From the NCBI GenBank assembly GCA_902482035.1, contig CABSYW010000005.1, forward strand, positions 1-64,000: a stretch of DNA of 64,000 nt. The letters are read 5' to 3'. How positions within the stretch are numbered: position 1 is the stretch's first letter; every line of letters begins with the position of its first letter. Of this stretch, positions 53,894 to 63,350 are shown piece after piece. Source of the DNA: an uncultured Collinsella sp. GTDB taxonomy: Bacteria; Actinomycetota; Coriobacteriia; Coriobacteriales; Coriobacteriaceae. Both the position numbers and the translations under genes were made by a program. Below the pieces are notes generated by a model. It saw nothing but the letters and a program-made list of their open reading frames with translations. It was not told where the DNA came from and made no database searches.

Positions 53894-55564
53894 CTACTCT
53901 TTATGGCTGCCACCTCCCCGCTTGACCAGGAGCGCGACCACGATGAGCGCGGCTCCGGCGGCCGCTGCGGCGGCCGCGGCGTACATTGCCATATCGCCAG
54001 TCGAGGGCATAAAGCCTCCGGTGGTAATGCTAGGGGGTGTGCCGGTGGGCGTGTTGATGAGCGACGCCTCCAGGCTGCCCGTCGACCCGTCCGCGCTGTC
54101 GGCGCGCAGGGGCGACTCGGCCGTGATGGTGAGTTTGGGCTTGGCGGCGGCCACCTGGTCGACGTCCAGGCCCTCGGCCTTGACCGTCACGGAGCGCGTG
54201 CCCTCAAAGGCGGTGTAGCCCTTGGGCGCCTTGAGCTCGCGGACCTCCAGCTTGCCCGAGTCCACGCCCGAGACGGTCACGCGGCCGTCCTCGCCCGTGG
54301 TGACGGTGGCCTTGCCCTCTGCATCCCACGTGCCGTCGGCTGCTAGCGTGCGGCCGCGGTCGTCGGCGATGCTCAAGACCACCCCGGCAAGCGGCTTGTC
54401 GCCGTCGCTGCCGCGCTTGGTGAGCGCGAGATCCCAGGTGTAGGCGCACGCATCGTCGCTCGGCGTGCGGGTAAAGCCGGCGTCGCCGGACTGGTCGGCA
54501 AAGGGAGAGCGTGGGTAGCGCAGGTAGACCTCGTTGGGGTTGCCCTTCGCGATGCCGTGGTTGCATGCGCTGTTGAGCGACGCGTTGTACACGGCGACCA
54601 CGCGGGCGCCCGCGGTGAAGGCGTCGGCCCCGCCGAGCGCGGCGATGAGGTCGCCGGTGCGCACGGTGAAGGTCTTGCCGTCGGCCGCTACCTTGGTGGC
54701 GCACTGGGCCGTGATGTCGGTCCAGCCCTTCGCGGGCTCGGTGCCGGCGCGGCCGTCCCTGCCGGTCTGGACGGCATCAAAGCCGCCGTCCGCGCCCGCC
54801 GCCACGTACACGCGCATGCTCGCGGCCACCTTGGAGGGGTCGAGCCCCGCGCTCATGGTGTCGACAAACTGCACCGCGTAGGTGTCGTAGGCCGTGAGCT
54901 CCGCCGGGACCGTGGCCGAGAGGCGCCAGTACAGGTCGTCGGCGACCGTGGCGTCGGCGGCCTTCTGCCAGGCGGCGGTGCTGTCCTCCAGCACGTGCTT
55001 GGACACCTTGGGCGTCGCCGCCTTGGGCTTAACGGTGACGGCGCTGCCGCCCACCAGCGCCATGATCGGCGCGGTGCCGGCCTCGTTCTGGGAAATGGCT
55101 TCGTCGTTGGCGACGATGAGCCAGTAGCCGCAGGGCAGCTCGGCCGCCGTGCCCGCGTTGAGGGCCACAGACACGGCGTCAGAGCTCTGAAGGGAACGAG
55201 CGAGCTGTGCGCTCAGCGCGCTCGTAAGGTGGGAATCGGTGTTGAGCCACTCGGCAGCTTCCTGCGCGGTGGTCTGGGAATTGGGCATGCCGGCGCTGTG
55301 CAGCACAGGCAGCGCGGCGTCGCGCACGGCGTCGCTTGCCCAAGCGAGGTCGGTGGCGATCTTGGCGTCGCTGTCGCCGTCGACGACGTTGGCGCTAAAG
55401 ATCTGGTAGGCGTCGTAGCTGCTCGCCACGGTGCCGCTCACCGTAATGGAACCGGTCGAGGTCGGCGCGGCCTGCGCGGAAGCGGGGAACACAACCGCGC
55501 AGGTGCCGATCAGGAGGGTAAGCAGCGCAAACAAGATCGGGAAGGAGCAAACTTTCTTATTCAC
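53894..55564 (-). CDS. Second pilin/backbone-like protein (MPSTG anchored)
   Basis: A 556-aa secreted protein with the same plan as the next pilin: signal peptide (FALLTLLIGTCAVVFPASAQA), pilin domain with KPKAATPKVSKHV lysine region, Cna-B domain with E-box LEVRELKAPKGYTAFEG, and the sorting signal MPSTG (a variant of LPxTG), then an alanine-rich helix and KRGGGSHKE. GTG at 55564 follows GGGAGG and overlaps the preceding gene by eight bases. Probably a minor or basal pilin. Codons are more GC-rich than in the flanking pilins. Confidence 0.88.
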   Translation of the reverse strand: MNKKVCSFPILFALLTLLIGTCAVVFPASAQAAPTSTGSITVSGTVASSYDAYQIFSANVVDGDSDAKIATDLAWASDAVRDAALPVLHSAGMPNSQTTAQEAAEWLNTDSHLTSALSAQLARSLQSSDAVSVALNAGTAAELPCGYWLIVANDEAISQNEAGTAPIMALVGGSAVTVKPKAATPKVSKHVLEDSTAAWQKAADATVADDLYWRLSATVPAELTAYDTYAVQFVDTMSAGLDPSKVAASMRVYVAAGADGGFDAVQTGRDGRAGTEPAKGWTDITAQCATKVAADGKTFTVRTGDLIAALGGADAFTAGARVVAVYNASLNSACNHGIAKGNPNEVYLRYPRSPFADQSGDAGFTRTPSDDACAYTWDLALTKRGSDGDKPLAGVVLSIADDRGRTLAADGTWDAEGKATVTTGEDGRVTVSGVDSGKLEVRELKAPKGYTAFEGTRSVTVKAEGLDVDQVAAAKPKLTITAESPLRADSADGSTGSLEASLINTPTGTPPSITTGGFMPSTGDMAMYAAAAAAAAGAALIVVALLVKRGGGSHKE

Positions 55565-58500
55565 GACGCTTACCTCCCTTCGCATTCGCCTTACGACGAA
55601 TGTGCATCCAGGCCGCAGCAGCGCAAAGCACCGCCGCGCCGGCAAGGTACGTCAGAGTGACGCCCGACATACCAGAAAGGGGCAAAGAGGTGGAGTAGCT
55701 GTTGGTGAAGGTGGGGTTATCGGTCGATTTCTCGCTCTCATTACCGTTGGCGTCGACCTCGTAGTAGGCCGGCGTGCAGGTCAGATGTCCGTTGCCGTCA
55801 TCCTTTGCCGTCACCACGACCTTGAAAGTCTTGGTGTCGTTGGCGTAGCCCTCGTGCTTGGTGCCATCGTCCTTGCGGGCGGGGCATTCACGGATGTAGT
55901 AGGTGAACTGCGCCTGCCGATTTTTATCGAGATTCTTAAGGCCTAGTGGGCCGATTGGTACCGGTTTATCGAACTTTACTATCTGAAGGTTTCCCGACTC
56001 AGCAGAAGTACATTTGGTCTGAAGAGATGTCTCTCTGTCTTCCGAATCCTTGGTATACAGCTCGAACTTAAACTTCTTCATCTCGCCGCCGTCGACCTTC
56101 TTGGTCACCTGAGGTGTCCAAGAGCCCGAGGTCTGGTAGGGCGCGAGCTCGTTCGTAAACGCAGGTTTGGAGGCGTTGCCGATTTTTACGGTCGAGACGG
56201 TCTTATCGTTCGCATCTTCGCTCCAACCATAGAAGTCAGATCCGCACGCGGTGAAGTCCGCTGCGCCTTCCTTTTTTACGGATACTGTGGAAGCGCTCCT
56301 ATCAACTCCATAACGATTAATCTTGATCCCCAAGAGGCTGGTCGTATTAACTAGTGTCGTACCAACCTTTATATGTATTTTGTAAATAGACTTATCAAAC
56401 TTTGTTCCTTTTTCGTTGACAGGAACGTTATCAGGGTCAGGGGGAACTTCAACAAGGTAGAGGTCGTAATCGCCCGATTGGTAGTTCGCGCCCGTGTCAA
56501 TGAGAATCTCTCCGTTTTCATTGACAGGAACCGCCGGTTTCGCCTCACATCCGTTTTCGTTAAGCGTGCCGTCCTTATTCCAGTATGGTGCCTTGGTTGG
56601 ATCGGCAGGTGCACCCAACAGCTTAAACTGATAGTTGTGACCCGAAAGACCTTTCTCTTCGCCGTCCTTCATAAGGACTTTATTAGCCTTGACTTTGATT
56701 GCGGGATACACGTTCAAAGCCTCGACCTTGCCAACGACAAGATCGCCGTTGGTCATGATGCCGCCACCGTGAGTGTAGGAGTAGTTGCCACTGATGATGG
56801 TCGTAGCATCTCTCTGCGCATCACTTTTAGCCATATCGGAAGGATTAGCCTCAAGGCCGAACATCCACTTAGCCTCGGCGCCGCCGTTGGCATCGATCTT
56901 AATCTCGTTGCCATCGCAGGTGCCCTTCCAGCCAGCCGAGCCGCCACCGAGCATCTTGCCAAGAACGACAGCGATTGTCTTATCCGCGCCAGTCTTATTA
57001 CGGACCAAGAAGAAATCCTCATGACCGGAATCTTGGAAGAGATGAGTAACGTAATTTACTTCATCGCGGTCTTCAATTTTGTTGTCGCCGCCAGCGGAAT
57101 AATGAAACGCTGGATGTTTATGTTCATTTTGATCAAGGTCTGGCAGCTTTTTGCCATCTTAATCAACGTTATCTGTGTTGTCATAGATAGCAGCGCCATT
57201 TGAGTGCGAAACGATTGTCTCGCCCGTAGGACAAGCACCGACGCCACCGCCCCAGCCACCGGCGCGATTATTAGTGATCAGCGTCTTGAAAATATTGAGC
57301 CTGCCGCCCTTCTGGATAAAGACACCGCCACCGCCCCAGTCGCCGCCGCGGCTCTCACCCGTCATGGTCTTGTTGTTGGTGATGTAAATCTTGCTGGACG
57401 TGCCCGGCCTAGTCCCAATATCGCCGGTAGTACCGGTGGAAATACGGAGACCACCGCCCTCAGCGTTTGCAGATTTGTTGCCGGCAATCGTGCCACCTGT
57501 CATGGTAAACGTAATCGCCCGGTTCCAGAAGCCAGCATAAATTCCGCCACCGGCCTCTTTGGAGTAGTTGGCCGTAACAGAACCGTCCGTCATGGTCAGT
57601 GATCCCTTTTTATTATCACTGCTCGTTGATGCAATGCCGCCGCCACCGAGGAGACCGTTGTTGTAAATGTCCTTATTAGTGACTTGAGCTTCAACTCGGT
57701 TGTTAGTTATATTGGCAGAACCACTGATGGTTACGGTTGCACCCTTGGTATAAACACCGCCACCGTAGCCGCCGGTGTCGGCGGTATCGCCGCTGCCGAC
57801 AGAAACGGGATCCGTAGCGTTACCCGAAATGAAACCGCCGGAGAGATCCAACGTGACACCGCTGTCGGCAAAAATGCCACCACCGGAAGCAGCCTTATTC
57901 GCTGCAATCACGCCGCCGGTCATATTGAGTGAACCCGCTGCCATGCACAGGCCGCCGCCCCAGCCGCCGCCGAAGCCGTTGGTGACATACCCGCCAAAAA
58001 TATTAACAGCGCCTCGAGAGAAAATAACGTGACCGTTGTTGCCCAGGGTACGAGGCGTTGTGATCATGCCACCCTTAAGGTTGAGCGTACAGCCGTCCGC
58101 AACAGAAATGACTTGATTTACATATCCTTTTTTGCATGCAACGATAGCACCGAACTTGGTAACAGTGTGCTTGTAAGTTTTCTCACTGGTACCAAAACCG
58201 CTAGGCGTGCTTTCCGTTACGAAGTAAGTGAGTGATTGCGGAGTGTTTTCAATCCACTGCATCTCCGCAGTCTGACCAGGCTCATTACTGACAGCCTCGA
58301 CCGGTATATCCTCCGCTGCACCTTCGACAGTTAGCGTTGCGTCTCTTGAAACTGTAATAAAACTACAATCTTGGCCATTGACATCGCTGTTGCCGCTGTT
58401 GTAATAAAGCTTGTAGCATGCAAGGTCGATGGTGGTGTCGTGGCTAATAGTGATCGGTGCGGACGACCAAGCGTCACCCGTCAGACAATAGTTTCCGCCG

Positions 58501-58934
58501 TTGTTGAACTTATCAGTAACATTGCCCTGTATTTCGGTATAGCCCTTAGCATTCACGCTTGCGAGCGCAATCGCATTCTCATCACTATTACTATCATCCG
58601 CAGGCTGCTCAGCGCCCTCGAGATCAGTGCCATCAGACAACGGGGGCGTCCCGAGAGCATCGTCGCCAGTCTCATCGGCCTCGGCGTCGTCACTATTCTG
58701 GTTTTCGGTATCCCCGTTGGCAGTGTTGTCTACATCAGTGGGCTCACTTGAGGAATCCCCCATCACAGTTTCCTCGGCTGCACCCGCCTGGGCATCGTTG
58801 GCAATGGCCTGCGAGATCGGGGGCATGACGAGCGACAGTACCAGGCTCAACACGGAGGCTCCGCACAAAACGCCTGCCAGTACACGGCGCGTCGCTTTTT
58901 TACTCTGCTTAGTTTTTTTTGAATTCGCTTTCAT
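55557..58934 (-). pseudogene. Tip-adhesin-like pilin split by one in-frame stop
   Basis: A single frame of 1,126 codons interrupted by TAA at 57159-57161 (codon 592). Before the stop: signal peptide and a beta-helix region of glycine-rich repeats (MTGGVIAANKAASGGGIF, SKEAGGGIYAGFW, NNRAGGWGGGVGACP). After it, in the same frame: further linker, Cna-B/isopeptide domains (KVDGGEMKKFKFELYT) and the sorting signal LPLSG with anchor. Both parts are needed for a wall-linked adhesin. The start follows GGGGAGGAG. It may be a recent nonsense mutation, readthrough or a sequencing error. Confidence 0.85.
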
Positions 58935-58988
58935 CGATGTCTCCTCCCCAAGAGACCGCGATCTTGCTCTTTCACTATCAAACGTATC

Positions 58989-59009
58989 TGCGCAATCTGT
59001 AATTGCGCA
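58989..59009. promoter_or_regulatory. Inverted repeat in the pilus-operon leader
   Basis: TGCGCAAT and ATTGCGCA, perfect 8-bp arms, 5-base spacer, just downstream of the predicted transcription start. Confidence 0.55.
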
Positions 59010-59023
59010 CGCTTATAGTTCAT

Positions 59024-59053
59024 ATTGTAACGATTGTTTGAACATCTAAGCAA
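59024..59053 (-). promoter_or_regulatory. Candidate pilus operon promoter
   Basis: On the minus strand TTGCTT and TACAAT with an 18-base spacer, about 90 bases before the adhesin start. Confidence 0.5.
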
Positions 59054-59392
59054 AAATACCGATAGTTTTGTAGCGAATTCTCAATTCTCTTGACATTTGC
59101 TCGGATTTACCTTCGTTTATTCGCTATGAAATATCTATTTCTACTGGTAATTAAGCTAGTTATCATTTTTTAATAGCATTTTATTTATTTGCACAACATT
59201 TTGCTCAAGAGCATGCGTCCTGTGAACGGTCGAAAATCGACCGTGAACGGTAGATCATTAACCGGGAGGAATAGACTACCAAATTGATGGGAATATCTTT
59301 AACCCATCAGTAGTTAGAAGTGAGATGTTCATACAACCAAATTTGAATTTGTGCGCAGTTTTTAGGCATCAATTCGCCCAAATCGCCTGAGG
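59054..59392. other. AT-rich region upstream of the pilus operon
   Basis: No gene seen; markedly more AT-rich than the window. GTGAACGGT occurs at 59222-59230 and 59243-59251, exactly 21 bp apart, with a nested dyad ACGGTCGA/TCGACCGT. Two repeats on the same face of the helix suggest an activator-binding site. Confidence 0.5.
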
Positions 59393-59425
59393 CCACCACA
59401 AGGGTGCCTGCTCCCTTTGTGGTGG
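59393..59425. repeat. 33-bp palindromic repeat, copy 3
   Basis: CCACCACAAGGG and CCTTTGTGGTGG around TGCCTGCTC, 18 bases after the HAD gene stop, followed by a run of nine C. Confidence 0.85.
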
Positions 59426-59442
59426 TTCTCCCCCCCCCTGTG

Positions 59443-60264
59443 CTACAGCAGATGTTCCTCGATAAAGATCGCGATGCCGTCTTTGTCGTTGCTCGCGGTT
59501 ACAAAGTCGGCGGCGGCACGGGTGGCGTCGCTGCCATTTGCCATGGCCACGCCCACGCCGGCGTCAGCCACCATGCAGGTGTCGTTGTCCGCATCGCCAA
59601 ACACGCAGATGTCCTGGAGCTCCATGTCGTTGAGCTCCGCCACGCGCACAAGGCCGCGCGTCTTGGACACGCGCGGATCCATGAACTCGTAGAGCCGCTG
59701 CGTGGTTTGCAGAGCCGCCGCCTTAACAGTGTCATCGGCAAACGTCGACGCCCGCTCAATCACCCGCGGCATCACCTCGGGCGCCATGGTAAACATCACC
59801 TTGGGCTGCGGCTCGCGCAAAAACTCGGCAAAATCGACCACCTGGTAGGGCACGCCGTCGACGCGCGACAGGTGCTCGACACACGCGTTGCTCTCGGGCA
59901 CGTAGAACACGCCGTCTCGGGGACAGACGGGTGTTGCCGGAAGGTCCGCCATGTGCTTGCAGATGCGCGCGATGGTCTCGCCCGGCAGCGGATAGCTCAG
60001 CTCGTTGATGCCGTGTGCACGGTCGATGACCTCGGCACCACCGCAGCCCACCATCACGTCTACCAGGCCTTCGATGCCCCAGAGCTCGTACATGGCCTCG
60101 GTCGCGTGGGCGTCACGCCCGGTGCACAGACCAAAGAGCACGCCGCGCTCGCGCAGGGCGCGGATCGCTGCCACGGTGCGCGGGGACACCGTGTGCCGGC
60201 TCGTGAGCAGCGTGCCGTCGATATCGCAGAACACGGCTTTGATGTGGCTGAAGGTGGTGTCCAT
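59443..60264 (-). CDS. HAD-superfamily (Cof-type) phosphatase
   Basis: A 273-aa Cof/IIB-type sugar-phosphatase. It has the nucleophile motif AVFCDIDGTLLTSRHTVSPRT, motif II GLCTGRDA and the metal motif ICVFGDADNDTCMVADAGVGVAMANG. The ATG at 60264 (MDTTFSHIK) follows AGAAAGG; the longer open frame overlaps a repeat and is not coding. Substrate unknown, probably a phosphorylated sugar or cofactor. Flanked by 33-bp repeats on both sides. Confidence 0.92.
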   Translation of the reverse strand: MDTTFSHIKAVFCDIDGTLLTSRHTVSPRTVAAIRALRERGVLFGLCTGRDAHATEAMYELWGIEGLVDVMVGCGGAEVIDRAHGINELSYPLPGETIARICKHMADLPATPVCPRDGVFYVPESNACVEHLSRVDGVPYQVVDFAEFLREPQPKVMFTMAPEVMPRVIERASTFADDTVKAAALQTTQRLYEFMDPRVSKTRGLVRVAELNDMELQDICVFGDADNDTCMVADAGVGVAMANGSDATRAAADFVTASNDKDGIAIFIEEHLL

Positions 60265-60351
60265 GGGGGCCTTTCTGGGTTGTGCGGCGGTGCTGAATGT
60301 GGTCGGAAATGGTGTACATGGTATACCAAGGCGCAGGCCGTTGGGATCCAA

Positions 60352-60383
60352 TCGCCACAAAGGCGTCTGGCCCCTCTGTGGTG
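60352..60383. repeat. 33-bp palindromic repeat, copy 4 (degenerate)
   Basis: CGCCACAAAGG and CCTCTGTGGTGG around CGTCTGGCC, one base shorter than the other copies. Confidence 0.7.
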
Positions 60384-60419
60384 GCCGAACCCGAAGGGCG
60401 GCCTGCCCGGAGCGCAAAG

Positions 60420-60476
60420 CATCACAACATTCGACGTTTTTCGGCAAAATCGCGATTTTCATCGAATGTTGTGATG
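60420..60476. repeat. 57-bp hairpin repeat, copy 2
   Basis: Same 15-bp arms and middle as at 48731, one base different. Starts four bases after the MFS gene stop and is followed in the minus sense by GCTTTGC, so it may double as a terminator. Confidence 0.92.
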
Positions 60477-60480
60477 GTTT

Positions 60481-61767
60481 TTACTGCCTTGCGGCACGAT
60501 CAAAATGCCGACGTCCAAACAGCAGCAACGCCGCGGGAACTGCCGTCACGACCATGCCCGCCCCTACGAGCGTCTGTTGCACGCCAAATGTCGCCGCCAG
60601 CCATGGGGCAATTGCCAGCGGGGCCACGCCGGCGAACATGTTGCCAAAACCCATGACCGAGTTGACGCGACCGAGCTGCTCGAGCGGGGCCGTCGTTTGC
60701 ACGATCGTGTTGTGGAGCGGGTTGACGATGCCCCAAGCTATGCCCAGTGCAATCTGGCCGACGAGGGCTACACCCACGTACGGTGTCCCCACATAGAGCA
60801 AACTTCCCAGGCCCACGGACATGAGCGCCACGAGCAGGGTTTTAAGGTTGACCAGGTGCGGCGGAAAGCGGAGCGCGACCACGGCGCCCAGCACCGCGCC
60901 CACACCGCTGGCCGACGAGAGCCAGCCCATCCACTCAACACCGATGTGCAGGACATCGCGGTAGAAGAACGACTCCAGCGGATCGAAGGCACCATAGCCA
61001 AAGTTCGAGAGGAAGATGATGCAGAAAAGTAGCGCGAGGACGCTGTTGGTAAAGACCGTCTTGATGCTGGCTGCGAAGGTGACACGGGAGGACGTGTTGG
61101 GGTCGGAGCTTTGGCTGGCCTTGTCCGATGTGATGTCACCGATCGCGGGTTTGCCTTCGTGCGTGACGGCCTGACCCGCACTTGGTCTAAAGCCCCAACC
61201 GGCAGTGAGCGCCAACGCGGTAAAGAGCATCATGAGCACGAACACCACGCGCGACGACGCAGCCGCCGCGACAAAGCCGCCCAGCGTGGGGCCAACGATG
61301 ATACTCACATTTGAAAACATGGCGATGGCGGAGTTGATGTCTTTGAGCTCGACGGGATCGTCGGTGAGATAGGCCGGATAGGACGTGGCGATGGGCTGGG
61401 CGAACCCCATCACAAAGCCCAGGAGCACCGTGCCGGCAAGGACAGTTCCGGTCGCGCTGCCAAAGACGAGGATCGCCGCGCCGGTTGCCAGCGTGCCCAC
61501 GATGCTCAGCAAGAAATGGCGGCGTGGGCCCAAAGCGTCGAGCGCCGCGCCGCCCGCAAAGGACCCCAGGATCACAAAGACGTTCATAAACAGAACGGCC
61601 AGCGACGTCGCGACGACCGAGGCATCGTCTGCATAGGTGAGCGTTCCGATGACGCCGATAAAGTAGCTGGTCTGAAAACCGGTGTAGATGAGAAAGCGCA
61701 TTGCCACCAGGCGCTTGGCCTGCACGGGCAGCGATGATTGAGGCTTTGAGAAAAGAGGGGCGAGCAT
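60481..61767 (-). CDS. Major facilitator superfamily transporter
   Basis: A 428-aa membrane protein with about 12 hydrophobic helices in two halves joined by a polar loop (GQAVTHEGKPAIGDITSDKASQSSDPNTSS). The loop between helices 2 and 3 has GGAALDALGPRRHFLL, the MFS motif A. It resembles DHA-type drug efflux carriers. The ATG at 61767 (MLAPLFSKPQ) follows AAGGAG. Substrate unknown. Confidence 0.9.
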   Translation of the reverse strand: MLAPLFSKPQSSLPVQAKRLVAMRFLIYTGFQTSYFIGVIGTLTYADDASVVATSLAVLFMNVFVILGSFAGGAALDALGPRRHFLLSIVGTLATGAAILVFGSATGTVLAGTVLLGFVMGFAQPIATSYPAYLTDDPVELKDINSAIAMFSNVSIIVGPTLGGFVAAAASSRVVFVLMMLFTALALTAGWGFRPSAGQAVTHEGKPAIGDITSDKASQSSDPNTSSRVTFAASIKTVFTNSVLALLFCIIFLSNFGYGAFDPLESFFYRDVLHIGVEWMGWLSSASGVGAVLGAVVALRFPPHLVNLKTLLVALMSVGLGSLLYVGTPYVGVALVGQIALGIAWGIVNPLHNTIVQTTAPLEQLGRVNSVMGFGNMFAGVAPLAIAPWLAATFGVQQTLVGAGMVVTAVPAALLLFGRRHFDRAARQ

Positions 61768-61941
61768 GGAGACTCCTTGTTTCATGCGAATGCGGACGGC
61801 GGGCATTCGCCACCGTCTGTCAAATCAATCTATCCGCATGAAACATTAAGGACGCATCGAGCCTCTTCTCTCCGTTTTTCGCCCGTCATGAACTACTTGG
61901 TAGATTGTAAGGCATGTCCCACACATCTACCAAAGCAAAAA

Positions 61942-61974
61942 CCACCACAAAGGTGCCTGGCCCCTTTGTGGAGG
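61942..61974. repeat. 33-bp palindromic repeat, copy 5
   Basis: CCACCACAAAGG and CCTTTGTGGAGG around TGCCTGGCC; lies in the 277-base gap between the MFS and moaC-mobB genes, which contains no other gene. Confidence 0.85.
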
Positions 61975-61995
61975 AAATGACGTTTGCCCAGATAA

Positions 61996-62032
61996 AACCT
62001 GCCAAAATAAACCTGTCCCTTTTTGGCAGGTT
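61996..62032 (-). terminator. Terminator of the moa operon
   Basis: Perfect 12-bp stem AACCTGCCAAAA/TTTTGGCAGGTT, 13-base loop, then TTATC on the minus strand, 12 bases after the moaC-mobB stop. Confidence 0.85.
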
Positions 62033-62044
62033 CAGCGTCAAGCC

Positions 62045-63346
62045 TTAAAGATGGTCTTGGATGAGATCACAGATGGCTCGGGCGTCGTTGATGTTGATGG
62101 CTCGGGTCGCAAAGCCGGCGTCGAATGCCTGGCGTGCCAAGGCCTCATTGCAGGCAAGGGCCAGCGTGCGGCCGTCGACTAGGTCGAGCGAGCTCTTGCC
62201 GCGCAGACGGTCGACACCGGAGCGCGCGACCACGATGTTGTCGAAGCCCTCGGTCTTGTAGCCCTCGATGATCACCACATCGACATCGTTGTAACGCGAT
62301 AGCAGCTCGCGCGCGGGCATCTCGTCCTCCTCGCGCGTGTCGGCGTACTCCGCCCAGCGCGTGGCGCAGATGAGGCCCACGTGTTTGGATCCGGCCTGGT
62401 GATGGCGCCACGTATCCTTAGCGGGCACATCGATATCAAAGCCGTGATGCCCATGATGCTTGAGCGAACCCACGCGCAGGCCGCGGCGGGTGAGCTCGGC
62501 AATGACCTTCTCAACAAGCGTGGTCTTGCCCGAGTTCTGGTAGCCGATAAACGCGATCGCGGGGACGGCCGGAGCTGGAACTGTGGGCGCGACGGCGACG
62601 GACGCGCTTGCGAGCGTGGCACCGTCAGCGGCCACAGACTCAACGGCAGCGGCCTGGCGCTCTGCGCGATCCCACACACCCGAGCGGCCGCCCTCCTTGC
62701 GCAGCAGGCGCACGTCGACGATCTCCATACCGCGATCGACCGCCTTGCACATGTCATAGATCGTTAGGCAGGCGGCACTCGCTCCAGTCAGGGCCTCCAT
62801 CTCAATACCCGTCTTGCCCGTCACGCCGGCCGTAACCAGTACGTGAAAGCCAACCTGCCCGTCCGCGCGCGCCGGCGCCCAGCCCTCGGGCACGTCATCG
62901 ACAGGCGTCCCTGCCGGAGCGATGGGCGCAATGTCGCACTTGCTCTTGGTAATGAGCAACGGATGGCACATGGGGATGATGTCGCTCGTGCGCTTGATGG
63001 CCATGATGCCCGCCACGCGCGCGCAGGCAAGCACATCGCCCTTTTTGGCGCGGTCCTGCAGCACCATGGCCTGCGTCTCGGGATGCATGAGAATGGTGCC
63101 CTCGGCGATGGCGATGCGATGGGTCTCGGCCTTGTCGGACACGTCGACCATGCGTACCTCGCCCTTGGCGTCTACGTGCGTCAGCTCGTCGCGACGGGCA
63201 TCACGGGTGGGCTCGACGGCAGTGTTGGCAGTCGGCTGCGCAGACGCGTCGGCGTTGCCAGCATTCGCCGTAGCCGTGACTTTGTGGGCAGACATCGCGG
63301 CCCTGCGAGCGGCCTTGGTGGCATCGGCGTACCTGCTCTTGGCCAT
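62045..63346 (-). CDS. moaC-mobB: MoaC-MobB fusion protein
   Basis: A 433-aa two-domain protein for molybdenum-cofactor synthesis. Residues about 54-225 are MoaC, which forms cyclic pyranopterin monophosphate with MoaA (IPMCHPLLITK with the active-site His, TGKTGIEMEALTGASAACLTIYDMCKA). An Ala/Pro linker follows. Residues about 263-433 are MobB, a P-loop protein for guanine-dinucleotide cofactor assembly (FIGYQNSGKTTLVEKVI, GSLKHHGHHGFDID). A basic 50-residue N-terminal extension precedes MoaC. ATG 63346 follows GGAGG; moaA lies immediately upstream. Confidence 0.93.
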   Translation of the reverse strand: MAKSRYADATKAARRAAMSAHKVTATANAGNADASAQPTANTAVEPTRDARRDELTHVDAKGEVRMVDVSDKAETHRIAIAEGTILMHPETQAMVLQDRAKKGDVLACARVAGIMAIKRTSDIIPMCHPLLITKSKCDIAPIAPAGTPVDDVPEGWAPARADGQVGFHVLVTAGVTGKTGIEMEALTGASAACLTIYDMCKAVDRGMEIVDVRLLRKEGGRSGVWDRAERQAAAVESVAADGATLASASVAVAPTVPAPAVPAIAFIGYQNSGKTTLVEKVIAELTRRGLRVGSLKHHGHHGFDIDVPAKDTWRHHQAGSKHVGLICATRWAEYADTREEDEMPARELLSRYNDVDVVIIEGYKTEGFDNIVVARSGVDRLRGKSSLDLVDGRTLALACNEALARQAFDAGFATRAININDARAICDLIQDHL

Positions 63347-63350
63347 ATAA

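Noticed and set aside
60265..60462. N-terminal extension of the HAD protein
   Set aside because: The extension runs through the 57-bp and 33-bp repeats and has no start signal; the family start is at 60264.
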